Source of the DNA: Cynocephalus volans
Taxonomy: Eukaryota; Chordata; Mammalia; Dermoptera; Cynocephalidae
DNA: 64,000 nt
NCBI RefSeq assembly: GCF_027409185.1
Contig: NC_084462.1
Location: 17,583,577 to 17,647,576 of the forward strand
Direction of reading: 5' to 3'
Shown here: positions 11,826 to 23,358 of the stretch, piece by piece
Layout of the letters: every line of letters starts with the position of its first letter
How positions within the stretch are numbered: position 1 is the stretch's first letter
Position numbers and translations under genes: made by a program
The notes under the pieces: generated by a model
Told to the model about the DNA's origin: nothing
The model's input: only the letters and a program-made list of their open reading frames with translations
Databases searched by the model: none

Positions 11826-14662
11826 TGATATTTCCAGCTCCAGGAAGAAAAGGGTTTGGTGACTATTCAGGACTGGCCAAGGTGACATTGGGGACTCTCT
11901 TGCATGAGCCGCCCAGTGGTCTGCCCAATACCAACCTGAAGGCACCTGCTGAAGGCCTCAGCATGGGCTGCCCCTCAGCCCTCAACCTATCCCCCTATAC
12001 CCAGAGGGGTCACCAGGCCTGGGCCTCAGAGGACATACCTAGTCCCAAAGGTGCTTCCCTCCCAAGGCCAAGCCCAGTGGGGCTGAGAGCAGCCACCCAG
12101 TCCGAAGGAGGGCTCCGTGGCTGCCACAGTCACAAGTGCCCTGACTTGGGAGGTGGGCTCCGTGGGGTCCAGCCCTCTCCTGCCAGAGCTGGCAGTATAC
12201 CCCTAAGTAAACCCTGTTCATCTCAGGGTCCCTGATCATTCCTTATTGCAATGCGAACTTGGAGAATATGTCCACTGAAGACCCAGGGTTCTCAGGGATG
12301 CAGTCATTCAGCCCAGGGGGGAGGCAGGGGGGCCAAGCCTCATTCTGCCCCTGAAGTACCATACTCAGGCCCAGGGAGCAGACAGAAGGAGGTTCCTTAG
12401 CCCACTTGCTCTGTGGATGGAGGCAGCTGGGGCGACAGCAGAGGTCATGGAAGGCTTCCTGGAGGAAGAGGTGGTAGAGTTAGGACAATCTCTGGGGAAG
12501 CTGACTCAGCCCCAGAAGCCCCACTTCTTCGGGCAGTGCCTTCCTGATAGAGGCCAGCCTTCCATCCAAGTTGCCGCCACTGTGCTGGGCAGGAAGCATG
12601 TGTCAGGGCTACGCCCCAGCCCCAGCCCTGACCCAGAGCAAGGCCTGGCCTCAGCCTCCCACCTTGGCCTGGCCACCTCTCCGGGGACCAAGGATGAGGC
12701 CAGGCTGTCCCACCTCCTCCTTCCGGAGTCTCCAGCTGAGCCAGGGGAAGGAGCTGTATCAGGGCTGCCAAGATTGGCTCTGGGTGTGTGCACACGAGGA
12801 CAGGACACACATGTCCCCCCCCCCCCAAAGCCAGTCCACACATGCAGACTGGCAGTGTGCCATGCCCCGCTCCCCACCAGGCTCGCCTGTACATCCTCAC
12901 GCGTGTGTGGACACACACATGCACACAAGTGCTGCCCCATGACCACACGCCCTCTCTTGCGCACTAAGTTGTGTGCCTGCAGGTATGCATCCTACCAGAG
13001 AGTCTTTGTCTCTGTCCGTGACATACCCACTTTCCCGCACTCCCTCACACTCTCAAAAGTGTCCCAGTCTAGACATAAAAATATGTGGTCACCTTTGTCC
13101 AGGGCATCAGGAGGCAGAAGCCTAGCTGGACAAAAGGGCCCCAAAGAACACATCTTCAGGACTGCAGCTGGGGGAGGGTGACAGTGAGAAGAGGGTGCTC
13201 AGGCCCAGGGTGATCAAGAGGGATCTTACTCATTCCCACACTTGATTCTTCAGGGGAGGAAACACAAGGCCTCGTGGTTAGAACATGAAATTGTCAACCC
13301 ATCCTCGGCTGCTTCCCTATCACTACCAGGGGGGACAGGGCTGTGGTTTTGGAGTGAGCCTTGCAAGCTGAGCAGAGAGCTGGGGGACGACATTGCCAAG
13401 AGGAGCAGAAGAGGTTGAAGAAAGCCTCGGGGGTCGGGGAAGTCCTGGGGGGCAATGTCAGGGCCACTATGCAAGTCGTGCACTGACCAAGGGCACACTT
13501 CTGAAATCCAGCCCACACGCTGCTTGTCGAGCTGTGATGGGGTCCATACTTCCCCAAACCCCTGTGCCGACTGTGGCTATGTGAGCACACATACATGTGT
13601 CTTTGTGTGCTCCTACCCTGAAGGGTGCCCAAATAGCCTGGAGGGTGCTGGGACCCTAGCGCCCAGGCCAGGCAGTCGTGGGCAGGGAGGCGCATCTCTG
13701 TCTGGTTCCCAGGCTATCACAATGGCCACACAATAGGAGCCCCCAGGGACGGAACCTAATCGTCGGCTATTGAAGACCTGAAAGCCATGGCCCCTGCCCC
13801 AAGCCAGCAGACGCGCCTGCCTGCCCCACCCGGGACACCTGATCCACCACGGCCCCACCTCAAAGGGGACACTGTCCCCCTGAAGTCCCTCCCCCACTGG
13901 CACAGACAAGGAGGGAAACTGGGTCGCTGGGATAGAGTGACAGCAACAGCAGGCAGGGACGAGACAGGAGGGAGCACCCCTGACCCTGGCACAGCCTAGC
14001 CTCTGAGGATGCACCAGGCTCGAAGAAGATCTGCCCCAGGGGTGGCCTTAGAGCCCATGAGGAGAGCTCAGGTGACTGCTGGTTTGGAGTGGGATCTGCT
14101 GGCTGAGACCAGAGAAAAACAGCCTGTCTAAGAGCCCACCTGAGGCTGGAGACACAACCAAGACTGGGACCCTCCCTCCCCCACCCAGAGAGATGACACA
14201 GGCCCTGCTGCAGGCTGGGGCAGCAGGGACAGGCCTGGGGACCACTCAGGGCTCCTTGCCCCCAGCCCTCCCGGAGCAGTCCAACCAGCCGCCCACTCCT
14301 CAGACTGGGCATGTCCTTCTCTTGCTCAGTCTCCTGGCCGAGAACTTTCCAAACGGAAGCAGGGAGAAGCAGCCCTGGTCAGGAGCTCCTTCAGGGTCCT
14401 CCATCAGCACCCTGCCTCTGGATCAAGTGCTGCACCCTGCCCCTGCAGACCCTGCACGGGAGGAGTCCTGGAGCCTTGGCCCCTCGGAACTGCGGGATTT
14501 CCTGGGGTGTGGGGTGTGGGTGTGGGCTGACAATGGTCACTCCCAAGGGTGCTGGAGATGCACACATTACTGTGTGTCCTACTCAGGGGTCTGCACTCTC
14601 GGGCCTCAGTCTTCCCATCTGTGAAACGAGACTTTGACCCAGCAGTTCATTAAGGCCCCTTC

Positions 14663-14696
14663 TTCTAGCTTTTCTAGCTTTTCTAGCTTTTCTAGC
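14663..14696. repeat. 9-bp tandem repeat
   Basis: The unit TTCTAGCTT is repeated 3.8 times without error. Confidence 0.95.
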
Positions 14697-14724
14697 AAGG
14701 GCCAAGTCCATCAAGCTCTTCACT

Positions 14725-15060
14725 TCATTTGGGTGGCCACCATTGTTGAAGACTTTCTGGGTGCCGGGCTGTGTGCTGTGGGCTAGAGGGGGACCCAGGG
14801 ACAAAGGGGATGTGGACAGGAAGAGGGAATGAGCCTGGAAGACTTCCCAAAGGAGGTGGCAACCAAGCAGGGAGGGCAGGATGGAGATGCTGAGCCTTCA
14901 GGCAGAGCAAAGATGTGGGCCGGGAAGGCATGAGGCGTGCTGGTCTGACTGAGCCCGGGAAGTTTAGCAGGCAAAGGAGGTTGGCAGGTTGGCAGGGGCC
15001 CAATTGTGGTGGCCAGCGATTGCCAGGGGCAGAGCAGCCCTTGAGTGGGCAGTAGAGAGC
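14725..15060 (-). repeat. L2 LINE fragment, antisense
   Basis: It reads as the complement of the L2 3' region, with an 'ggaagacttcccaaaggagg' segment near 14837 and trailing purine-rich text. Strongly diverged. Confidence 0.4.
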
Positions 15061-15537
15061 CATGTCAGACCAGAACTCCATCTCTAGGATTCAGGGGTCA
15101 GGCCTAGTGTTCAGCCAAATCTACACTGCCAGCTCCCATGGCATGGGCTTGGCATGGGCTTGTGATCTAGGGAAACTGTGGCCCGGAGAGGCACATGTAC
15201 TGCCCACGGTGGCCCAGAAGGGTGGGCGGGCTTCAGCCTGCCTGGTGAGCCTTGGTGCCACTGAGTCAGCCTCTGTGGGGGGAGATGAGGGACCCCTGGG
15301 CTCTTGCTGGGCCTGACATCACTGTCAGGCAATGTGGCCACCCAGAATGACCCCAGAGGTTGCCTAGGCCAACCTGGCATGCCACCTTGCCCATTTCCAC
15401 GGCTTCCCCTGGCAGTGGGTGGATTTATGATGGCGACATACAGCACCCTGACAGGCGGGCACTCTGGAAGCTGACTCTGCTTGTCACACGGTGGTGGTAA
15501 GCAACCACCTCCAAGCGTGTTTAGAACTAGGGTGAGG

Positions 15538-15551
15538 GCAGCAGGGGGCAG
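15538..15551 (+). promoter_or_regulatory. Candidate CTCF core motif
   Basis: GCAGCAGGGGGCAG matches 13 of 14 positions of the CTCF core CCASYAGRKGGCRS. It is a motif match only. Its orientation faces the matches at 22396 and 35444, which read on the other strand. Confidence 0.35.
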
Positions 15552-15589
15552 ACCATCCCCACCCACCCTGCGTGCCCCAGGCCGGCTCA

Positions 15590-15635
15590 CTTCCCTCTCT
15601 GAGCCTCAGCTTCCTCATTTGCAAAATGATGCCGG
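15590..15635 (+). repeat. MIR SINE core fragment
   Basis: A short match to the MIR core: 'ctctgagcctcagcttcctc' followed by 'atttgcaaaatga'. Confidence 0.4.
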
Positions 15636-16984
15636 GAGACACGCCTTGCTGGGCCCATGACCCTGGAACCCCTCCCTCCACCTTCCTGCCCCCCATGCCC
15701 TCTGGCTCCAGCCCTCCCTGCAGTTGGCAGAGCAGGCTGGGGTACCACCTCTCTGAGGCACAGCCTAGGGGGCTGTGGGAGGGGACAGGAGCTCCCGTAT
15801 TTGAGGGCAGGGTCTGTAGGGAGCTCCCAGCGAGGGGCAGGAGGGGGGGGCCTGGGGAGCTTAACCTGGCAGGCGCAGGCAGTTCCGTCTGTTGCTTCTG
15901 TCAATATGCGCCTTCCTGTTTTGGAGATTAAACCTTGCCTGAGCAAACAGCTTTCAAGGAGGCCCCTCCCTCCACCCCCCCATCCCTGGCTCTGTCCTGA
16001 GGCTGGGACCACCTGGGGGCTGTAGGAGGTGGCGGGGGTGGGGGTGGGCCCAGCTCTGCCGCCCCCAAACTAGCCAAGTCTTGGACCGCAGCCCAGACAG
16101 CCCGGCCCCTGCCCCAGCGCCCTCCTGACCCCTGCTGCAGCCACCACCGGAAGCTCCCCATGCCATCCTTCCGCTCCAGGGCGGCCGTGCTGTCCCGGAT
16201 GGCCCTGCTGTCCTGGAGGGCCCTGCCTACTGCGTCCTCTGCCTTTGTGTGACCTCCTGCAGGAAGGCAGGGAGCAAGCTGCTCCTCAGGCCTCACTGCC
16301 AGGCATATGCCCATCTTGTGCAGACACCAGGCATGGCAGGAGAGCCATCCCCAAGAGCCCTGCCGAAGCTTGTGCCTGGGGGAGCCCCACATCTCACGCG
16401 TGGCTTCTCCACCTTGGCTCCCTGACACTGCGGGTTGGAACATTCTTTGTCATGTGTCCTGTGCTCTGTGGGCTTGTTTAGCAGTATCCTTGGCTTCTAA
16501 TGATTAGATGCCACTAACTGCATTGCTCGGCACCACCCCCATTGTGACAACCGAAGATATCTCCAGGAATTTATTGCCAAATGTCCTCTGGGGTCCAAAA
16601 TCACTCCTGGTTGAGACCCGCTGGGGTAGTCCCCGCAGACAGCAGATGTACAAAGAAACTGGGGCTACAGAGAGAGGGGAGAGGCCTGGGCCTCTCTCTG
16701 ATGCTGGCCTCAGCCCAGTCTCTGCAGCTCTGAGACCCTGTCCTACACCCCTTATCCCCTCCATCCTCTCCCACCAGGGCCTGACCTCTGAGCAACGTGG
16801 CCCTTCTCAGACTGAGCTTCAATATTGGCAGAGCCTCCCAAGGAAGGGGGGAGAGAGAACAAAGGCCGAGGTGGCTCCCAGATATCTCTCTGCTTCCTCC
16901 CTCCCTGGACGCAAGGGCACAAGGCCCAGAGGGACAGACAGACAGGGAAGCTCAGGGTGCACGCGCATTGTCTAAAGCAGACCT

Positions 16985-17330
16985 CAGAGCTGCTTCAACT
17001 CCGACCACTTCCCTCTCGCTCACAAACCTTCTGTGGTTCCCACTGCCTCCCATCGACCTGCCCAAACCTTCAAGCCCCAGGGCAAACATCACCATTTTTT
17101 TTTCTAGAAGCCTTTGCAGAAGTCCCCTCCCCCAACCCTGTCATGCAATGGATTTTCCTTTGTCCAGGCCCTGGGCACCTTTGGCCTTTACCCATCTTCC
17201 ATCCCCTACCTCCCTCTGCCTGTCTTGGAGACATCTGGGTGCCTGTTGAATCCTCCACATGAGACTATGAGCTCCTTGGGGCCAGAGGCTGGGCTTTTAG
17301 GCTTCATCTTTCTATTTCCAATCAAAGGCT
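16985..17330 (+). repeat. L2 LINE fragment
   Basis: L2-like order of segments: 'aaaccttctgtggttccca' near 17025, 'agggcaaacatcacc' near 17080, 'gaagcctttgcagaagtcc' near 17108 and 'gactatgagctccttggggc' near 17262. Confidence 0.45.
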
Positions 17331-17604
17331 TCACAGGAATTGTATTAGCTAATTCAGCACTGAGTCATCTCCTAAATTCCCCCAGTGCCAAGCACCGCTG
17401 GGCGTGGAGAAAATGCTCAGGGATGCTGTTGGATGGGTGAAGGTGGGCGGAGGTCTGAGCCCCACACTAACTCTCAGGTCCTATGGTGGTGGCTCGTCTC
17501 TCTGTAGGTGTGATTGCTGTTCCTGGGCATGAAACCTCCCACCCCACACCTCCAGAGCAGCCTGGAATATCCATGGATGCCATATCTACCCGCACCCTTG
17601 TGAA

Positions 17605-17700
17605 GGGGAAGGAAACAACATCAGCCCATGTTACAGAGGAAGAGCTTGAGGTAATGGAGATACAGAGACAAGCCCAGGATCACAGAGTAAGCAGGGCCCC
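17605..17700 (-). repeat. MIR SINE fragment, antisense
   Basis: It contains the complement of the MIR core ('catgttacagaggaagagct') and the 'caagcccaggatcacagag' continuation. Confidence 0.4.
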
Positions 17701-18463
17701 CTTTGAGCCAAGACTGAGACCTGCTACCTCCATCCAGCCCGGAGAGCCTCCTTCCACTGCTCCTGGGATGGGGTCCCATTGACGTAGCACGAGGTCATGA
17801 CTGGGGCGGGGGGCCATGCCTGGGTCCACCAGCACGGCCACAGCCCACCCCCTGCCCGCCCATGACTGCCACACAAGCTAGCCATTCTTGGCAAGACAAA
17901 GGCCGGCTGGAGCAGGGTGGCTCTGGTGTTTCCCTGGTGGGTGTCTGGCCTCTGCAGGACGTCCATAAGTGGATCCTGGTGACTGGGCTCTGCTTCTGGG
18001 AGCTGCAAATCAGATTAGCCCAGGTCAGCCCCAGGGCCCATCTAGCCCCGGGGCAGAGTCTCCAGGAAGAAGCGCAGCTGCAGGCCACTGTCCTTCTGGT
18101 GTGGACAAACCCCGAACTCAAGGGCAAGAGACTCCCCCGCTTTTGGCTGTGGGGTCAAGGGTGTGCGTCTTCTCCTCTCTGAGCTCCTGTACACATCTCT
18201 AAGACCAACAGCTTGAGTGAGACCCTATGAGGCCTTCTCGAGGGGGTGTTTGGAAATGATCCCCGTGTGGGTGGGCACATAGCACATGATCATGGAGAAC
18301 TTCCACCCATCACAAGCCTCCCTCAGGCCCAGCCTTGTGCCAGCTCAGAGGTTAGTGGGCAGCCCTGCCAGGTCTTCCTATCCTGAGACCCACATTCCCC
18401 AGGGCTGGGTGTGTGGGCTACGGAGGCAGGGGAGTGCTCCCTTGAGCCACCTGTATGTCTGCA

Positions 18464-18507
18464 TATCCATCCATCTCATCCATCCATCCATCCATCCTTC
18501 CATCCAA
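18464..18507. repeat. (CATC)n simple repeat
   Basis: A run of CATC/ATCC tetranucleotides. A second, more degenerate 'tgtccatc' run occurs at about 18640-18690. Confidence 0.85.
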
Positions 18508-18600
18508 CATGTTTATCAAGCACCTAATATATGCCAGGCACTGTTCTAGGCACTGGGGCACAGCTAAGAACAGCACAGTGTTTCTGCTCTTATGTAGCTG
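18508..18600 (-). repeat. L2 LINE 3'-end fragment, antisense
   Basis: Contains 'catgtttatcaagcaccta' followed by 'tatgccaggcactgttctag', the complement of the L2 tail. Confidence 0.5.
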
Positions 18601-18711
18601 ACGTCTGGCACCTTCTCAGCCACCTGCCTCTCTCTGTCTGTCTGTCCATTCATCCATTTGTCCGTCCATCTGTCCATCTGCCTGTTCATCGCCCCTACTC
18701 ATCTGTCCAAC

Positions 18712-18905
18712 CAGTGTTTACTGAGCAGCTACGTTGTGCCAGATACTGACAAGAAATGAGAAGCACCCCTTGCCCTCAGGGAGGCAGGCAGGTAAACGGG
18801 CAGTGACAGCCTCATATGGTCAGTACCAGGATGGTGATGGGTAACACGGGGGTTGGGAGAGGACTTCCTGGGAGGGGTAGCACTTGGCTGGCCTTGCAGG
18901 GTGTC
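18712..18905 (-). repeat. L2 LINE 3'-end fragment, antisense
   Basis: A second copy of the antisense L2 tail: 'gtgtttactgagcagctacg', 'tgtgccagatactg', then 'gaggacttcctgggaggg' near 18860. Confidence 0.5.
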
Positions 18906-20269
18906 CCAGGCCACAGTGCCCCCTGAGTGCTCAATCACCTAGGCCAAGTTGGCTGAGCTCTAACAGGCCTAGCTACTCTGTCCATGCTGGGCCCCAGAGT
19001 TCAAGCAAAAGGACCAGGCTGTCAGTGGAAATGTTGTTGCTTTATGGCTGCGGAGCACCAACCCCATGCCAGCCAGGGTGGGCAGGGAGGGTAAGGCACC
19101 AGCCATATCTCTGTTACAGGATCGAGTAAAATCTCAGGGCCAACAGAGAGAAGGGAACTGGCCCAAGACCACACAGTGTGTGGGCAGAGCAGGCAGGTGG
19201 GCGGGGCTAGGGTGGTGGGGGCCCTACGCACAGCTGGAGGTTGCCTAGTCCTCTCAAGGGGCAGCGCCCGCCACAGCTGCAGTAATGGGAATCAGCTGCT
19301 GCCCTGCTGTACCCCTCCCTCCTACCTTGGGAGCCAGCTGTGCGATCTTCTCAGCCAACCCCCTCTGTGGCCTCCCCTCCTGCCACCAGTGACTGCTCAC
19401 TGAGCTTCTGGGCCAGGACCCTCACTGGACCACCTTGGCCATTTCACTGCCCCTTACCCTGGCATCTGGGGCTCTGGCACTGCTGGTCCTTTCCCAATGC
19501 CTCGCAGCAGCCTGGGGACAGACTCTCTGTGTGTCAGAGAAGGACAGACAGGCCCAAGTTGGCCTCACCACCTGGCCCCACCTTCCTGCCACCACCTTGC
19601 TGTGAAGTCAGGGGACACTGCCTTCCCTCTCTGGGCTCTGGGACCGGATGGAGGAGGCTGGTTCCTGGGACATCGAGCAGGGCCGCTGGACACAGAGCGA
19701 TGGGCCGGGTCTGCCCCGGATGACTTCCTGATGAATTAATGGGTCACCCATTATGTCTCCACAGGTCTTCCCAGGACCTGCAGGAGGGCAGCCCTGCAGT
19801 AGCCCTGAGAAACAACCCAGAGAAAGCAGGCAGGAGATGGCTTTAAAGCCAGCTCCAAGGCCCCCTGAAGGCCTGGTGGGGCAAGGGCAGACCCTACCAC
19901 TAGCTTCCAGGACCTGGTGGGACTGACTCAGCAGGAGTCCCCTGGGCTGAGCAGAGAGAAAGGAGACCTAAACTCACATGGGGACCCCACGCTGCCTCTA
20001 AGCCTGATGCAGGGTCGGGGAGGCAGGCTGGGCCCTAAGGGCAGCCACTGGCCCAGCGTGGCCTCCCCAGTCATGTGAGTCCCCTGCCCCTTGGCCTTCC
20101 ACGCAGCCTTGAAAGCAGGTCCTTCAAGCCGATTCAGGCATCAGCTGCCCAGGAGCCCCAAAGCAGGGCTGGCGGAGGGGCCATGCTGAGAGGAAGTGGC
20201 TCTGGAAGCACATAAATCTATATCCTGGGGCCAGGGGCCCAGGCTGCCGGTTCTGTCTGCCCTACTATC

Positions 20270-20350
20270 CATGATCACCTTATAAAATGGAGCATAATGT
20301 CATCCTGTTATGGGTGGAGAAACTGAGGCTCACAGGAGTAACATCACAGG
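20270..20350 (-). repeat. MIR SINE fragment, antisense
   Basis: It has 'tgttatgggtggagaaactg' and 'aggctcacaggagtaac', the complement of the MIR core. Confidence 0.45.
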
Positions 20351-20390
20351 CCCAAGTTCTTAAAGCTGAGAAGTTGCCCCTCTGGGACTG

Positions 20391-20470
20391 GAAGGCAGCA
20401 GTCTGTCTGGGTCCATGTGCTCCTGCCTGAGAAGGCAGCAGTCTGTCTGGGTCCATGTGCTCCTGCCTGA
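20391..20470. repeat. Perfect 40-bp tandem duplication
   Basis: 20391-20430 and 20431-20470 are identical base for base, beginning GAAGGCAGCA and ending TCCTGCCTGA. The unit occurs just twice and has no internal periodicity. Confidence 0.97.
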
Positions 20471-21359
20471 GGCTGGGCCCTGGTACAGCCTCCACTCCCC
20501 AACCCCCTTCCAGAGGACCCTAAGGCCCCAAGGGGCTTCCTGGGCAACCTGGTCTGCCCGCTCTAGCCCCCTCCCTAGCTCCACATTTCCTGTCCTGGGC
20601 TGAGTGCTTCTGCCCACCCCACCCTCCACGGGAGCTGTTTGGCCCAGTGAGTCCCTGGAGACAGCCTTTGGGGTGGTGGTGGGGGTCATGCAGGGGGTAG
20701 TGCCTCAGGCTGGAGCTGAGCCTGGGGAAGGGGAAGGGAGCAGGGGCAGCTATGCTGGCCACCCCCCTACAGTTTTCAGACCTCAAGGAGTCACCACGAA
20801 ATTCCATTCTCCTGACAGCAAAGAAATTGATTCATTCTTGCCAAAGCCTGCGGCCCCCACAAGAATGCTGTAAGGCTTCGTCCTGCTGTTCCCAGACAGG
20901 CAGCCACAATCGGGTTCCCCGTACTCTCAGCAAGCCTGGCTGCAGAGGAGCACAAGAAGCCCTTGCCCAGTTCTACACGCTTGCCCCTTGCAGGCTGGGC
21001 AGCTCCTCTGTACAGTCGCTCCCTTGATACCATACAGCAGTCCCTCTCTGTGCCTCAGCTTGCTTTCTGTGCAATGGGCACACTGCTCTCACTGCCTGGA
21101 GTGGCAAAGGCACAGCAGCCAGGGTGAGGCGGGTAGCATGAAGGCTGAGTCAGGAAAGCAGGGGAGCTCAAGGGCTTCGGGGGCTTGCGGTAGGGAGTCC
21201 CATGCCCTGCGCTGGGGGCTACAGAAAGACTGACTCACAGGACCTTGTCAGGTGGGGTATGGATAGCATGGCTATCCACTGCCTTCTCCCTGCCTTTTGC
21301 ACATCCTCAGCACTTAGTACCCACTAACTAATGAATTCCAGGTACAGGGCACAGCCCAT

Positions 21360-21640
21360 GCAAAAAGTTGGCAGCTGTTGGACTGAAGAGGGATTGCAGA
21401 AAGCGGCAAGACTAAGTCACTAGGTGTGAGGACACTAGGCTAGAACTTGAACTCATAGGCAATGGGGAGCCATGGAGGATTTTGATCTTTGAATGGGAGT
21501 GGGGGGTATGATCAGAGTTGTCTGCTTGCTGCATGGAGAATAATTAGAGCAGGTAGGCTGCAGACAGGGAAACCAGGGTGGAGGCTGCCCAAGTGGTCCA
21601 GGGGAAAGATGATGGGGGTGGAGGAGGCTCGGTTTCCAAG
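21360..21640 (-). repeat. L2-like LINE fragment, antisense
   Basis: The order 'ggcaatggggagccatggag', 'gattttgatctttgaatggg' and 'gcatggagaataattagagc' is typical of an old LINE body in reverse orientation. Family assignment is tentative. Confidence 0.4.
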
Positions 21641-22074
21641 TAGTTCAGAAATGGGGTAGACAGGAGTTAGTGGGGGGAGTGAAGGACACGGGGGCACAGA
21701 GACGCTTTAGACCTGAGGCCGTGGCTCAGTTGCCTGTTTGGGGGCAGGCGTCCCAGACATCGGGTCTTTTTGTCTGGGGCCCACCCCCAACCCTCTCCAG
21801 CTGTCTGGAGGGTCTGGGGCTGGGTTCTGGCTGATGGGGGAGGGGTTTATGGCAGGAGGTGACGCCATGGGAGATTTGTCACTTGGGCACAGCCAGCACC
21901 ATCTGCTCAGGCATCTGCCTGCCCGAGGTGGTGCCTGCTAATTACCTGGGGTAAGGAAGAGTCCTGGGAACCCCCAACCCCCACCGGCCCCATCACAGAG
22001 GGACTAAGGGCCCCTAGGGCCCTAAGAACAAATGGGCCACAGCCCCCTTGACGGGGGTCTGGCAAAGGGGCCGG

Positions 22075-22215
22075 ACATTTGCTCAATGAATTTTTATAGA
22101 GTATCTACTATGTTCTAGGACCTGTTCCAGGTCAGAATTACATGAGGTCGCTTCTGCCTTGCCCTGCGGTTGACACTCAGGTAGAGGGAGAGGGGCCATA
22201 AAGTGATACGTAAGT
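22075..22215 (-). repeat. L2 LINE 3'-end fragment, antisense
   Basis: Contains 'gctcaatgaatttttataga' and 'tatctactatgttctaggac', the complement of the L2 tail, just upstream of the LFNG CpG island. Confidence 0.5.
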
Positions 22216-22395
22216 AACTAAAAATGCCATTTCAGGCAGAATGCTAGCGCTGTGATGATAACTGGCCAGTGGGCAGAATGAGCGCCAAGGGGGAACCAGC
22301 TTAGCTACGGTGGTCGTAGTGGCCGCAGAGGGCCTCCTTGGGAGGGGCCGTGGGAGACGAGACGGGAGGGGGAGGAGGCGCAGCGAAGTGGAGAG

Positions 22396-22409
22396 CCGCC
22401 CCCTGCTGC
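22396..22409 (-). promoter_or_regulatory. Candidate CTCF core motif at LFNG CpG island
   Basis: On the minus strand GCAGCAGGGGGCGG matches 13 of 14 core positions of the CTCF consensus. A weaker match, with the core CAGGGGGCG, lies at about 22949-22961. Confidence 0.4.
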
Positions 22410-22493
22410 GCTTCCGGAAGATGCTGCGGGCAGGGGTCTCGGACCTTGGGCGCATTCCTGCCGCCCCCGCTCGTGCGGGGGACTGGCCCGGCC

Positions 22494-22501
22494 CGTGGGA
22501 A
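22494..22501 (+). promoter_or_regulatory. LFNG: Consensus RBPJ/CSL site upstream of LFNG
   Basis: CGTGGGAA is a perfect RBPJ (CSL) binding consensus (YGTGGGAA), 965 bp upstream of the ATG. A near match, CGTGGGAG, lies at about 22348. RBPJ is the DNA-binding partner of activated Notch, and LFNG is an established Notch target, so the site is plausible. An 8-mer can occur by chance in this composition. Confidence 0.45.
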
Positions 22502-22755
22502 GGGCTGGGGCTGGGGCTGGGGGCCGTGTGCCGGAGAGGCGGGGCGCGGAGGGTGCACAGCTGGGCCACATCTGGCCCCGGAGCGCGGAGGGACCAAATG
22601 GGACAGAAGGCAGGCTTTCATCCCAGGAGAGAAGGGGCGGCCTTAGTTTCTCCTCGCCACGGGGCGCTGGGGGATCTCAGGGAACCAACCCCCCCACCCG
22701 ACGTAGGACCGGGACTCGAGTAAATTAACTCGGAGGAGAGGGGTGGAAGTTGGTA

Positions 22756-22826
22756 CAGGTGCTTTCTCGTTGGAACCTCCTGTCCGCACCTGTGGCACAG
22801 GTGGCTAAACTACTCGATATTTATAA
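22756..22826 (+). promoter_or_regulatory. LFNG: Cluster of three E-boxes followed by a TATA-like box
   Basis: CAGGTG (22756), CACCTG (22787) and CAGGTG (22798) fall within 48 bp, and a TATA-like TATTTATAA follows at 22818. E-boxes bound by bHLH factors are part of the known clock control of mouse Lfng. I cannot tell whether this cluster is the counterpart of that element. Confidence 0.4.
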
Positions 22827-23164
22827 CGTCCGAGCTGAACTAAGCGCTCGGGCCGACCCAGGCGCCGCCCTAGTTTGCTGGGCCTTCACCATCCCGAGGG
22901 GAGGAAGCCGGCCTCGGGGAGGGGAAGGGCACAGCAAGGAAGTGAGGACGCCCCCTGTGGCGCGTCGGAGTCCTGAGCGCGGGTCCCAGCAACTGGGCCA
23001 CGGCGCAGAGGGCGCGCCCCTCCGCGTGCGGACGACCGGTTGTAGCTCTGGCCAGCGCTGGCCAGCATGGGTTTCCCCTAAAGGGCGACGGCCGCCGGCC
23101 AGACCCAAAGCCCCATGCCCCCCGCCGGCCCGCGAAGGGCGACCGAGGGGGGTTGCGGGGCGTG

Positions 23165-23243
23165 CACGTGCGGACTGGGGACGGGGGCGGAGGGCGTCGG
23201 CGCCGGGCAGGCCGTTCCCAGCCCCCCGCTGCGGCCCCACGTG
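23165..23243 (+). promoter_or_regulatory. LFNG: Two palindromic CACGTG E-boxes near the LFNG start
   Basis: CACGTG occurs at 23165-23170 and 23238-23243, 294 and 221 bp upstream of the ATG. This is the class B E-box form bound by MYC/MAX, USF or HEY/HES-type factors. Confidence 0.4.
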
Positions 23244-23358
23244 GGCGCTGCGGGCCTTAAGGGGCGACCCGCTCGAGGCCCCGCCCCAGGGCCCGGAGCC
23301 AGTGAGCGCGCGGGGGCGGGGCCGGGGCGGGGAGGTTTAAGAGCGCCGGGCGCGGGCG

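Larger units (their letters stand above)
1..22280. other. Intergenic region upstream of LFNG
   Basis: No protein-coding gene is recognisable in this 22 kb. The open frames are short, overlap on both strands and lack plausible splice-linked homology, as expected for GC-rich noncoding mammalian DNA. In other mammals GRIFIN is the next gene on this side; I searched for its galectin-like sequence and did not see it, so it probably lies further left. The region holds fragmentary L2 and MIR repeats, one near-complete MaLR-type LTR, short tandem repeats and a candidate CTCF motif, listed separately. The rest is unique sequence in which I see nothing definite. Confidence 0.7.

Noticed and set aside
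11411-12235. 274-codon open frame on the plus strand
   Set aside because: Overlaps an L2 fragment, has low-complexity composition and no splice or homology support.
13092-13138. Inverted repeat CCTTTGTCC / GGACAAAAGG as a DNA transposon end
   Set aside because: The arms are short and imperfect and no transposon body or target duplication is visible.
12417-13181. 254-codon open frame on the plus strand
   Set aside because: No recognisable domain; overlaps comparable frames on the other strand and a repeat scrap; GC-driven.
1-22280. GRIFIN, the usual left-hand neighbour of LFNG
   Set aside because: No frame resembles the galectin-like GRIFIN sequence; it probably lies beyond the left edge.
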